Positions 17,692-26,199 of a stretch of 64,000 nucleotides of DNA are shown one piece after another (within the stretch, counting starts at the first letter, position 1; the number at the start of each line of letters is the position of its first letter). A program made the position numbers and the translations under genes. Source of the DNA: Phycisphaerae bacterium (GTDB taxonomy: Bacteria > Planctomycetota > Phycisphaerae > UBA1845 > JAFGLZ01); assembly GCA_016927755.1 (NCBI GenBank), contig JAFGLZ010000010.1:44053-108052 (forward strand), given 5' to 3'. The notes under the pieces were generated by a model. It was not told the DNA's origin, made no database searches, and was given only the letters and a program-made list of their open reading frames with translations.

Positions 17692-17813
17692 GGCAGCTTG
17701 GTGGGGGCATTGTTCACTCCTTTCTGCGGACAGCCTGGACGCACCCCAATCCCCCCGTGCCATTCAACCCCAATCCACCGGCTGCTATAATCCCACTGGC
17801 TGTAACAGGAGCG

Positions 17814-18722
17814 ATGACGTCGGAATCGATGGAAGAGTCATTCGGCAAACATGATTTCGAGGCCCTTCACAAGACGGGCGAACGCGCGGGCACGAGTTGG
17901 GCCATCGGCTACGCCTTCGCACGCGCTCGCGATCAGATCGCCCTCGGGCTCGTTTGGCTCGGGGCCACCCCGAACGGCATCACGCTGACCGGACTCCTGC
18001 TCACCACGGCCGCCGCCGTCTGTTTCGCTATCGGAGGAAGCCACACCGCCGGACACGTCCAAGGCCTTCCATCGAGCCGGTGGGGCCTCCTGGCCTTCTG
18101 CCTCCTCTTCGTCGCAGGCGCCTGCGACATGCTCGACGGCGCCGTCTCGCGAGCCGGAAAGATGGCCAGCCGTTTCGGGCAGGTCTTCGACTCGACCCTC
18201 GACCGATTCAGCGATTGCGTGCTCTGCCTCGGACTCATCGTCCACTTCGCCTGGATCGGAAACGTCACCCTCTCTGTCCTCTCCGGCCTGGCCATGCTGT
18301 CCGCATACTCCGTCAGCTACGTAAAGGCCCGAGTCGACTGCATCATCCACGCGGGAACCGTCGGCTGGTGGCAACGACCCGAGCGATCGTTCGGCTTCCT
18401 CGTCGCCGCCCTCTTCGGACACCTCCCGGCCTTCATCTGGCAGCAGGCGACCATGCCCTTCTTCACCGTCGCCCTGCGAATCCGGCACGCCGCTGCCGCC
18501 ATGGAGGCCGAGAAGACCGGAACCCAACCCCGAACCGCCGGGCCGATGCCCGGCCTCTGGCGATACATCGCCATCTGGCGCCACGCGAGGGGCTCGCTGG
18601 CCTACGACATCGCCGCCGCCATCAACATCGGCTGGATTATCGTCGCGCCATGGATCTGGCCCTTCTTCTACGGACGCAGCGACCCGCTTCGCTCCCTCCT
18701 GGATCGATGGGTCGGTCAATGA
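17814..18722 (+). CDS. CDP-alcohol phosphatidyltransferase family protein
   Basis: A 302-residue membrane protein. The family signature is DMLDGAVSRAGKMASRFG followed by QVFDSTLD (residues about 102-127), with the metal-binding Asp residues intact. The usual Ala before Arg is Ser. These enzymes transfer a phosphoalcohol from a CDP-activated donor to an alcohol in the membrane. About six hydrophobic segments are present. The acceptor cannot be told from sequence; archaetidylinositol, phosphatidylglycerol and inositol types are all possible. ATG 17814 has AGGAGC 4 bases upstream, and TATAAT at 17786-17791 could be its -10. The galE gene follows by 42 bases. Confidence 0.85.
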   Translation: MTSESMEESFGKHDFEALHKTGERAGTSWAIGYAFARARDQIALGLVWLGATPNGITLTGLLLTTAAAVCFAIGGSHTAGHVQGLPSSRWGLLAFCLLFVAGACDMLDGAVSRAGKMASRFGQVFDSTLDRFSDCVLCLGLIVHFAWIGNVTLSVLSGLAMLSAYSVSYVKARVDCIIHAGTVGWWQRPERSFGFLVAALFGHLPAFIWQQATMPFFTVALRIRHAAAAMEAEKTGTQPRTAGPMPGLWRYIAIWRHARGSLAYDIAAAINIGWIIVAPWIWPFFYGRSDPLRSLLDRWVGQ

Positions 18723-18764
18723 CGCAAACGCTATGGAGCGGACCTCCGCTTCGAGGATCATGAA

Positions 18765-19751
18765 ATGAAGGTATTCGTCACGGGCGGCGCGGGATACGTC
18801 GGCAGTCATTGCGTCAAGCTGCTATGCGAGAAGGGCCACGACGTCACGGTCTTTGACAGCCTCGTCGCTGGCCACAAGCAGGCGGTACATCCCGACGCCG
18901 CCTTCGTCCAGGGCGACCTGGCCGATCGCGATCTGATCCGCCGGACCCTCTCCCAAGGCTTCGACGCCGTCATGCACTTCGCCGCGTTCCTCATCGTGCC
19001 CGAATCCGTCAGCGACCCCCTCAAGTATTACGAGAATAACGTAAGCAACACGGTCGGGCTCCTGCGGGTCATGAAGGACGAGGCCGTCCGAAAGCTCATC
19101 TTCTCGAGCACCTGCGCCGTCTACGGCGAGGTCGCCGAAGTCCCCGTCAGGGAGACGCTCCCCCTCCAGCCCATCAGCCCCTACGGACGAACCAAGCTCA
19201 TGATGGAGTGGGCCCTGCAAGATTCCGCCGCCGCCTGGGGCCTCGCCTCCACCGCACTGCGATACTTCAACGCCTCCGGCGCAGCCGCCGACGGCTCGAT
19301 CGGCGAGGACCACGACCCCGAGATCCACCTCATCCCGATCCTCCTGCAGGTCGCCCTCGGCCAGCGCGAATCCATCAAGGTCTTCGGCACCGACTACGAT
19401 ACCCCCGACGGCACCTGCGTCCGCGACTACATCCACGTCGACGACCTGGCCGCAGCGCACCTGCTCGCCCTCGAGGCCCTGCCCGACTCCGGCAAAGCCA
19501 CCGCCTACAACGTCGGCACCGGTCGAGGGAACTCCGTCCGAGAGGTACTCGACGCCGCGCGTCGAGTCACCGGCCATCCCATCCCCGCCCAGGAGACCGA
19601 CCGCCGCCCAGGAGACCCCCCGGCCCTCTACGCCGACCCGACCGCCATCCGCGCCGCCATGGGATGGCAGCCCAAATACACAGAGATCGAAACCGTCGTC
19701 GAAACCGCCTGGCGGTGGCACCAGGCCCACCCCAACGGCTACGGCGGGTAG
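18765..19751 (+). CDS. galE: UDP-glucose 4-epimerase
   Basis: A 328-residue extended short-chain dehydrogenase. GGAGYVGSH at residues 7-15 binds NAD. FSSTCAVYGE supplies the catalytic Ser/Thr region, and SPYGRTK the YxxxK pair. YFNASGAAADGSIGEDH and DGTCVRDYIHVDDLA are strongly GalE-like. It interconverts UDP-glucose and UDP-galactose, and related members act on UDP-GlcNAc. GAGGATC precedes the ATG. It follows the CDP-alcohol transferase by 42 bases, consistent with an envelope-glycoconjugate pair, and the galactosidases further downstream could feed into its pathway. Confidence 0.93.
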   Translation: MKVFVTGGAGYVGSHCVKLLCEKGHDVTVFDSLVAGHKQAVHPDAAFVQGDLADRDLIRRTLSQGFDAVMHFAAFLIVPESVSDPLKYYENNVSNTVGLLRVMKDEAVRKLIFSSTCAVYGEVAEVPVRETLPLQPISPYGRTKLMMEWALQDSAAAWGLASTALRYFNASGAAADGSIGEDHDPEIHLIPILLQVALGQRESIKVFGTDYDTPDGTCVRDYIHVDDLAAAHLLALEALPDSGKATAYNVGTGRGNSVREVLDAARRVTGHPIPAQETDRRPGDPPALYADPTAIRAAMGWQPKYTEIETVVETAWRWHQAHPNGYGG

Positions 19752-19795
19752 CTCGACAGGGACTGACCCCGCGACGAATGGATCACCCGCTCCGC

Positions 19796-19824
19796 TTGGC
19801 CGATATCTAGTAGTGTGCTAAGCT
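19796..19824 (+). promoter_or_regulatory. possible promoter of threonine synthase gene
   Basis: TTGGCC (19796-19801), 17 bases, then TAAGCT (19819-19824). Only half of the -10 consensus is met. It is placed in the 133-base gap before thrC. Confidence 0.35.
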
Positions 19825-19884
19825 GACTCTAAGAGAAGACTTGTCGACCCATAAGGCGACCACCCGGGCTCTGGAGGCCTAGAG

Positions 19885-21336
19885 ATGCGCGAGATCGCAT
19901 ACCAGAAATGTATCAATCCAACCTGTGGCGCGACCTACAGCATCAGCGAGGTCCTCTTCAACTGCCACAAGTGCGGCAGCCTGCTCGACGTCCTCTATGA
20001 CTGGGACCGCACCCCCATGCCCCGCGAGATGAGCTTCTTCGAGACCCGCTGGGGAACCCGCGAGAGCATCGTCGATTTCTCCGGAGTCTGGCGGTTCCGC
20101 GAGCTCCTCCCCTTCGCACGCGAACGCGACATTGTCACCATCGGCGAGGGACGAACCAACATGCAGACCGCCGATCTGCTGGCCCGCGAGATCGGCATGA
20201 GGCCCGGCAACCTCTTCCTGCAGTACGAGGGGCTCAACCCCTCCGGCAGCTTCAAGGACAACGGCATGACCGCCGCCTTCACCCTCGCGCGAATGCTCGG
20301 CCGCAAACGGGTCGCCTGTGCCTCCACCGGCAACACCAGCGCCTCGCTGGCGATGTTCGCCTCCCTCTCGGCCACCAACGGCGGACAGGCCAAGCAGGGC
20401 ATCGTCTTCATCGGTACCGGAAAGATCGCCTACGGCAAACTCTCTCAGGCGCTCGACTATGGGGCCCTCACCCTCCAGATCGAGGGCGACTTCGACGCCT
20501 GCCTCCGCCGCGTCCGAGAGGCCTCCGACCAGCTCGGACTCTACCTGATGAACTCCGTCAATCCCTTCCGACTCGAAGGCCAAAAGGCCATCATGTACCG
20601 CATCCTCGAGGCCAGGGACTGGCACGTCCCCGACTGGATCATCGTTCCCGGCGGAAACCTCGGCAACTCCAGCGCCTTCGGAAAAGCCTACGCCGAACTC
20701 TACGAGCTGGGCCTCGTCGACAAGATCCCCAGGCTGGCCGTCATCGTCGCTCACGGCGCTAATACGCTCTACGAGCTCCACGAACGCCAAGGCCTGCGCT
20801 GGAACAAGGGCTACGTCGACTGCGAGAAGATCGGAACCCTCTACAACCGAATGGACCAGAGCGGATACAAACCCCACACCATCGCCTCGGCCATCGAAAT
20901 CAGTCGCCCGGTGAACCTGCCCAAGTGCCTCCGCGCCCTGGACACCATGAACGGACTCGTCCGACAGGTCTCGGACGACGACATCCTCGAGCATAAGGCC
21001 ATGGTCGGACGCTTCGGCTTCGGCTGCGAACCCGCCAGCGGCGCAAGCGTCGCGGGTCTCAACATGCTCCTCCGCGAGAAGGTCATCAGCCCCGATGAAG
21101 ACGTGGTCTGCATCCTCACTGGCCACGAGCTCAAGGACCCCGACGCCACCGTCCGCTACCACACCGGCATCGACATGAAGGCCGCCGAGCCGCCCCCCGC
21201 CAAGCCCGTCACCGGAAAGTACGCCAACGTGCCGATCAGGGTAGCCGACGACATCGACGCCATCTGCAAGATCCTCGACGAGCACAGCATCGTCGAGCCC
21301 GACCGAGGCGCGCTCCCCGTCGGACAGTCGACCTGA
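19885..21336 (+). CDS. thrC: threonine synthase
   Basis: A 483-residue PLP enzyme of fold type II that converts O-phosphohomoserine to threonine. [11 protein letters not shown] gives the Schiff-base Lys124, [12 protein letters not shown] the substrate loop, and VPGGNLGN the phosphate-binding glycine loop. The N-terminus has four cysteines (9, 14, 27, 30) in a CxxxxC...CxxC zinc-ribbon-like pattern, as in many longer bacterial and archaeal ThrC proteins. An extra C-terminal tail of about 50 residues is poorly conserved in type. A good ribosome site, GGAGG, lies 9 bases upstream. Confidence 0.93.
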   Translation: MREIAYQKCINPTCGATYSISEVLFNCHKCGSLLDVLYDWDRTPMPREMSFFETRWGTRESIVDFSGVWRFRELLPFARERDIVTIGEGRTNMQTADLLAREIGMRPGNLFLQYEGLNPSGSFKDNGMTAAFTLARMLGRKRVACASTGNTSASLAMFASLSATNGGQAKQGIVFIGTGKIAYGKLSQALDYGALTLQIEGDFDACLRRVREASDQLGLYLMNSVNPFRLEGQKAIMYRILEARDWHVPDWIIVPGGNLGNSSAFGKAYAELYELGLVDKIPRLAVIVAHGANTLYELHERQGLRWNKGYVDCEKIGTLYNRMDQSGYKPHTIASAIEISRPVNLPKCLRALDTMNGLVRQVSDDDILEHKAMVGRFGFGCEPASGASVAGLNMLLREKVISPDEDVVCILTGHELKDPDATVRYHTGIDMKAAEPPPAKPVTGKYANVPIRVADDIDAICKILDEHSIVEPDRGALPVGQST

Positions 21337-21380
21337 CCGACAGTCGAGCCTCTCGCCCCGGCTCTAAGCTACCTGTAGGA

Positions 21381-21479
21381 GTGTTTGGACAGCTAGCGAA
21401 GCTTGGGTGGCCCACCTCTTCAGAGGTGGGGGACGCGAATTCGACCGGAGATTCGCGTCCCCCACGGCTAAAGCCACCC
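21381..21479 (+). repeat. hairpin repeat family, copy 4 (best preserved)
   Basis: The flank TTTGGACAGCTAGCGAAGCT is followed by a hairpin. Its outer arms are GGGTGGC/GCCACCC, and the inner 15-bp arms GTGGGGGACGCGAAT (21426-21440) and ATTCGCGTCCCCCAC are perfect. A side hairpin, CCACCTCTTCAGAGGTGG, branches off. It lies between the convergent thrC and GH36 genes. Confidence 0.8.
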
Positions 21480-21591
21480 GGATAGAGGTCCCTTCTGGCG
21501 AACTGGTCAGTCTTTCACAAAGGCAGCCCAGAGAACCGCCGCTGCCTGAGCCCCCGAATGTGCGCGAGGGAAACGCCCGAACCCTCCCGCC

Positions 21592-24051
21592 TCAGATCCG
21601 CTCGTACATGACGACCGCCGAGCCGGGCCCACCCTCGATCACAACCAGCAACCCCTTCTCCATCAACTCCGCGCCGCTCACCTCGACCGGCTTGGCACGG
21701 TCCAGATCCGTCACGCGATACCGGGCGCCCGCCTCCAAGCCGCGCAACCTCATCCGAGCCGATTCGTAGATGCTCTCCGCCCGCCGAAACGCGTGCACCA
21801 CGCCCTTGCCGGCCTCGGGCCGGTCGAACTGCAACGCCAGCCAGACGTCCTGTCCGAGGCTATACGGCGTCATCGGATAGTAATCCCCGAGATAACAGTC
21901 ACTGACCTTTCGCCACTCGTCGATCAGCTTCCGCAACAGGGCGTAGTCCAGATCCTTGCGCCGCATGTCCTGCCCCAACGTGAGCTGAGGCGACATCAGG
22001 CTCCGAACCAGGTACGTGTTGATGTCGATGAAGCCCGTGCCGTGAAACGGCATCCAAAACGAAATGCCGTACGCGTGGCACTGCTCGCCCACCGGCTCGA
22101 AGATGTAGTCGCTCCGCAGCAACGGCACCGCCCGGCGAAGCGTCTCCAGATCGTTCCGCCGCCCGCCGCTCGCGCACGAGTCGATCAGCATCCCCGGATG
22201 CCGGCGGAGCAGCTCGTCCCAGAACGCCAGATAACCCTCCACATGCCGAATCTCCGTGATCCCTTGCCGATCGGGCGAGTCGTTGCCCCGCCAGTACGCC
22301 AACGGATCCATGTTGAAGTCCTGGCGATACAGGTCGATGCCCTGCTCCGTAAGCACCCGATCGATGTGGTCGGTCAGCCACTTCCGAGCCTCGCCGTTTC
22401 CCAGATTGAGCAGCTTCGTGCCCCCGTCCTTGCCGAGCAGCCACTCCGGATGCTTCTCGTACAGCCACGTCCCCGGCGTGACCCGCTCCGGCTCGAACCA
22501 GACGATGCTCTTGATGCCCTTGGTACGGGCATGATCCGTCACCGCCCGAAGCCCGCCCGGAAACCGCTCCTTGTCGACCTCCCACGTGCCCGTCTTCGGC
22601 CAGCCTTCGGGGGCGCAGGGGTACCAACCCGCGTCCATCCACCAGTAGTCGAACGTCACCCCCTCCTCGAGGTAGCGGTTGATGAACAGGATCTCGTCGG
22701 CCTGGTTGCACATCAGCCCCGGATAGTGGTTGCCGCTCACCGCCGCGATCTGCGGCCTCAGCGGCTTGCCCCCGGGCCGAGGCGTGCTGTGCGCCAACAT
22801 CCACCGCCGCCAGACGTTCTGGGCCCGGACACGATCCCCCTCGTAGAACTGAACGGCGACCAGCGGACCGCGCACCTCCTCGCCCGGCAGCAGCTTGAAC
22901 CGCGTCAGCTCCTGCCCACCGCGAATGTGTAGCCCGTTGCCTTCGTCGCGCTCGAACGTCGCCGCCCACTGCCCGGGCCAACCGATCGCCACGATGACGC
23001 CGCCGCCCGGAGACTCGATATTGAAGTACGGCAGATCGCTGTTCGTCGGCCTACCGCCCGACGTCGTGATCCGCTTGCTCGCCTTCGCACCGAGGACCAT
23101 CGCGTGCGGCTCATAGTCATTCGGAAGGCACGGGCTGCCCGTGTAGTGATGCAGGACGAACTCACCGCCGGCGTTTCGGCCGAGCCGCATGTCCACCGCA
23201 TGGATGTCCGCCAGGATCGGCGTGTCGACCGTGCCAGTGTTCTTGAAGTAGGGCGTCCACTCGATCGTCGGGAAGTCGTGATACTCGATCCCCACGCAGC
23301 GCACGACCAGACCCGTCTTGGGATCGGTGTAGGTGAGCGTCCGCTCGGTCCGCTGGTCGTCCAGCTTCCTGGCGTCCCGCTTGAGTTCCCAGGTCTTCAC
23401 AACCTCGGCGAACGGTCGGCCGTCGTACGTAAACGAGATCGGGCACTCGGTGGTGTACGGCGCACGAGAGACGTCCAGCAGCGGCAGATCGCCCAGCCAC
23501 ACCTCCTTGCCGTCGACCAGCACGACCTTCGCCTCGGCCCAGTCCGCCTGATCGCAGCCAATCCCGTCCCCCGAGTCGCCGACCAGCAGCGAAAACTCCG
23601 TCGCACCCTTCAGGTCGACCTCGACCGGCACACCCGCATCGTTGACGTGCATAACGCCCGTCCGGAACGCCTCCTTACCCCCTACCCCGACCGAGAACAC
23701 GATACTCCCACCCCCGGCTCGGGCGTCGATGCCGACGACGCTCGTAAACGTCTTGCCCGGCCCCGGCAAACGCACGACGACGTTGCTCGGAGCGTGGCAG
23801 TACAAGCCCCGCTTGTATTCCTTGCCGACAATCCGTAGCGGCTCACCTGAACGCGCGTTCTTCTGCACCGGCCCATGATTGGCCAGCACGACCAACCCCG
23901 ACCTGGGCTTCTCGGCCCGCTGCACCCCCTCGAACTTGGCCGCCACCCATCGGCGGGCCTCCATCATCTCGCCCTCCGTCGCGGCCGGAGCGCATCGATT
24001 GAAGCACGCCACGGCGATGCCGACCAACCCCACTCTGCCGAAGAACCCCAT
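21592..24051 (-). CDS. exported GH36-type alpha-galactosidase with N-terminal NPCBM-like module
   Basis: An 819-residue exported protein. After a signal peptide (MGFFGRVGLVGIAVACF), residues of about 35-185 form an NPCBM-like sugar-binding module (YKRGLYCHAPSNVVVRLPG, VVGIDA). A beta-sandwich then precedes the GH36 barrel. Barrel motifs: YWWMDAGWY, IVWFEPERV, LYRQDFNMDP with the expected nucleophile Asp, and LIDSCASGGRRNDLETLRR with RSD for the acid/base Asp. GH36/GH27 enzymes release terminal alpha-galactose, though relatives act on alpha-GalNAc. ATG 24051 follows GAAGGAGCGAGGGAA and starts the signal peptide. It is the last gene of the minus-strand run, 41 bases after its paralogue. Confidence 0.88.
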   Translation of the reverse strand: MGFFGRVGLVGIAVACFNRCAPAATEGEMMEARRWVAAKFEGVQRAEKPRSGLVVLANHGPVQKNARSGEPLRIVGKEYKRGLYCHAPSNVVVRLPGPGKTFTSVVGIDARAGGGSIVFSVGVGGKEAFRTGVMHVNDAGVPVEVDLKGATEFSLLVGDSGDGIGCDQADWAEAKVVLVDGKEVWLGDLPLLDVSRAPYTTECPISFTYDGRPFAEVVKTWELKRDARKLDDQRTERTLTYTDPKTGLVVRCVGIEYHDFPTIEWTPYFKNTGTVDTPILADIHAVDMRLGRNAGGEFVLHHYTGSPCLPNDYEPHAMVLGAKASKRITTSGGRPTNSDLPYFNIESPGGGVIVAIGWPGQWAATFERDEGNGLHIRGGQELTRFKLLPGEEVRGPLVAVQFYEGDRVRAQNVWRRWMLAHSTPRPGGKPLRPQIAAVSGNHYPGLMCNQADEILFINRYLEEGVTFDYWWMDAGWYPCAPEGWPKTGTWEVDKERFPGGLRAVTDHARTKGIKSIVWFEPERVTPGTWLYEKHPEWLLGKDGGTKLLNLGNGEARKWLTDHIDRVLTEQGIDLYRQDFNMDPLAYWRGNDSPDRQGITEIRHVEGYLAFWDELLRRHPGMLIDSCASGGRRNDLETLRRAVPLLRSDYIFEPVGEQCHAYGISFWMPFHGTGFIDINTYLVRSLMSPQLTLGQDMRRKDLDYALLRKLIDEWRKVSDCYLGDYYPMTPYSLGQDVWLALQFDRPEAGKGVVHAFRRAESIYESARMRLRGLEAGARYRVTDLDRAKPVEVSGAELMEKGLLVVIEGGPGSAVVMYERI

Positions 24052-24092
24052 TTCCCTCGCTCCTTCGTCTGTGCTCGACCGTATCACCGCGT

Positions 24093-26177
24093 CTATTGCG
24101 CCTTCCTGTAAGTCATCACCACCGCCGCGGGGCGGTCGGGAATCTCGATCGACAGGCCCTTCCCCGTCAGCTCGCCCCCGCCGATCGCGCGGGATCTGCC
24201 CGTGTCCAGATCCGTCACCACATACCGCGACAGAGGGTCCAACCCCCGCAGCCTGAATCGCGCCGCTTCGTACGGGCTGTCCGTCCGGCGAAAGGCCTGC
24301 ACCATTCCTTCCCCCGATTCGGGAAGGTCAAACTGCCAGGCCGCCCACGTGTCCTGCGCCAGGCTGTAGGACGTCAGAGGATAGTAGTCGCCGAAGAGAT
24401 ACCGGCGAACCGACACATACTCCTTCAAGAGACGACGCAGCAGATCCACGTCCACGCCCGACCATCGCTCCTTCTCCAGATCCGAGACGTTAGCCATCGG
24501 CCAGCACAGCACCATGCCCGGGCAGTAGGCGCTGCGAAACGAATAGGCGCTCAGCTTCGCCATCGGAACCGCCCCGCCGCTCAGTGGAATCCACGGGAAC
24601 AAACCGTAGTTGAACGCCTGGGTAGAGATCGGATCGAACGTGCCCGAGGCCTGGCAGTCACTTCGCCACAGAACGATGCTGCGCCGCACGGTCTCGAGAT
24701 CCAGCTTCCGCCCCCCGCATCCGCAGTTGTCGATCAGAAGCTCCGGATGCCTCTTCCGCAGCCCGTCCCAGAAGGCATAGAAGCCCTCGACGTACCGTAT
24801 CTGATTGATCCCGCAACGGTCCGGGCCCTCGTCTTCCGGCCACAGAGCCAGGCCGTCCTGCCGAAAAACGTCGACACCGTGAGCGTCGATGATCCTGGAG
24901 AAGTGGTCGATCATGAAGCGGTTGACGTTGGGGTCGCCTTGGTCAAGCCCGTGGAACACCATGTCCCCGAAGGCGGGCGGGTAAGTGAAGGGCTTCAGCA
25001 ACCATTCAGGATGATCGGCGGCGATGCCCACGCCCGGATACACGCTCTCCGGAACGAACCACAACAGGAACTTCATGCCTCGGCGTCGAGCAGCGTCCGA
25101 AACGGGACGAAGACCGTGTGGGAACAGCGCCTTGCTCGGCGTCTGCTGCGACTGATGGGCTACCCATCCCTTGCTCATGTCCGTCCAGCCCGCGTCCATC
25201 CAGTAGCATTCCATCGGGAGATCGTGGTCGCCCCACCAATTGATCTCCTTGACGTGGTTCTCCGCCGTCATCCACGAACCCCAGTTCGCGTCACAGATCA
25301 TGCCCGCAAGCGGCCTGCCCCCCGGCAAAGGCGAGTAGTGCCTGAGCATCAGCCTTCGCCACAGATTCTGTCCATGCCACCGATCGCCGCGCCAAAACAG
25401 CGCGAGTACGCGCGGGCTTCGTATCTGTTCCCCCGGGCGAAGCGCCAGTCGCACACGATCCATGCCCGCCCGTACGACACAGGCGCGATCTCCTTCCCGG
25501 CCGAACTCGGCGATCCACGGCCCGGTCCATCCTAGGGCGGCGATCATTCCTCGACCGCCCCACTCGACGTTGAAGAAGGGCAAATGCTCCACCGACGGGC
25601 TGCCGCTGGGCGAACCGAGTGACGTCGGCCAACCATGAGAGTGCAATGCGAGCTTGCCGCCGGCGGGAACCGTGGCCGACAGCGGGGCGTAGTCCGAGAA
25701 GCGGGCCTCGCTGCCCCTGGCATGATGGACCACGAGCTCATCCTTCGGTCCGCCAAGCAGGGACACGTCAAGCGCCTGAACCTTCTCCAGAATCGGCGCA
25801 TCCGTCGATCCGCCGTTCCTGAAGAACACCACCCACTCCAGGGCGGGGAAATCGGTGTACTCAATCACCACGCATCGAACAATCAGGCCCGAGCGAGGAT
25901 CCGCATAGGTCAGCGTGTGTTCCGTGCGATGGTCGTCCAATGCCCGCTTCTCGTGCTTCAAGCCGAAGCTCGCAAGCAACTCGCGGGACGGCTTGCCCGC
26001 GTAGACAAAGGAGAACGGCGGTTGGGTTGATACGGTCCCCGACGCGGTGCCGAATGCGGTCGTCGTCCATCGACGGGCCTCGGCCAGCTCCTCCTCCGTC
26101 GGCGCCACCCCCAACGTAGCCTCTATCAAACATGCCACGATGACGACCGCCGGCATCAATGTCCGCTGGAAGCGCAT
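24093..26177 (-). CDS. exported GH36-type alpha-galactosidase homologue without NPCBM
   Basis: A 694-residue exported protein. A signal peptide (MPAVVIVACLIEATLGVA) leads directly into the beta-sandwich and the GH36 barrel. Motifs: MECYWMDAGWTD, FLLWFVPESV, DVFRQDGLALWPED with the expected nucleophile Asp, DNCGCGGRKLDLETVRRS, and LWRSD for the acid/base. It lacks the NPCBM-like module of both neighbours and its active-site loops differ (GCGG for SCASGG, FRQDG for YRQDF), so its substrate is probably different. The next gene upstream stops 22 bases before its ATG, which fits cotranscription. The ribosome site is weak (GGCGAGAG). Confidence 0.85.
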   Translation of the reverse strand: MRFQRTLMPAVVIVACLIEATLGVAPTEEELAEARRWTTTAFGTASGTVSTQPPFSFVYAGKPSRELLASFGLKHEKRALDDHRTEHTLTYADPRSGLIVRCVVIEYTDFPALEWVVFFRNGGSTDAPILEKVQALDVSLLGGPKDELVVHHARGSEARFSDYAPLSATVPAGGKLALHSHGWPTSLGSPSGSPSVEHLPFFNVEWGGRGMIAALGWTGPWIAEFGREGDRACVVRAGMDRVRLALRPGEQIRSPRVLALFWRGDRWHGQNLWRRLMLRHYSPLPGGRPLAGMICDANWGSWMTAENHVKEINWWGDHDLPMECYWMDAGWTDMSKGWVAHQSQQTPSKALFPHGLRPVSDAARRRGMKFLLWFVPESVYPGVGIAADHPEWLLKPFTYPPAFGDMVFHGLDQGDPNVNRFMIDHFSRIIDAHGVDVFRQDGLALWPEDEGPDRCGINQIRYVEGFYAFWDGLRKRHPELLIDNCGCGGRKLDLETVRRSIVLWRSDCQASGTFDPISTQAFNYGLFPWIPLSGGAVPMAKLSAYSFRSAYCPGMVLCWPMANVSDLEKERWSGVDVDLLRRLLKEYVSVRRYLFGDYYPLTSYSLAQDTWAAWQFDLPESGEGMVQAFRRTDSPYEAARFRLRGLDPLSRYVVTDLDTGRSRAIGGGELTGKGLSIEIPDRPAAVVMTYRKAQ

Positions 26178-26199
26178 TACACTCTCGCCGAGAACGACA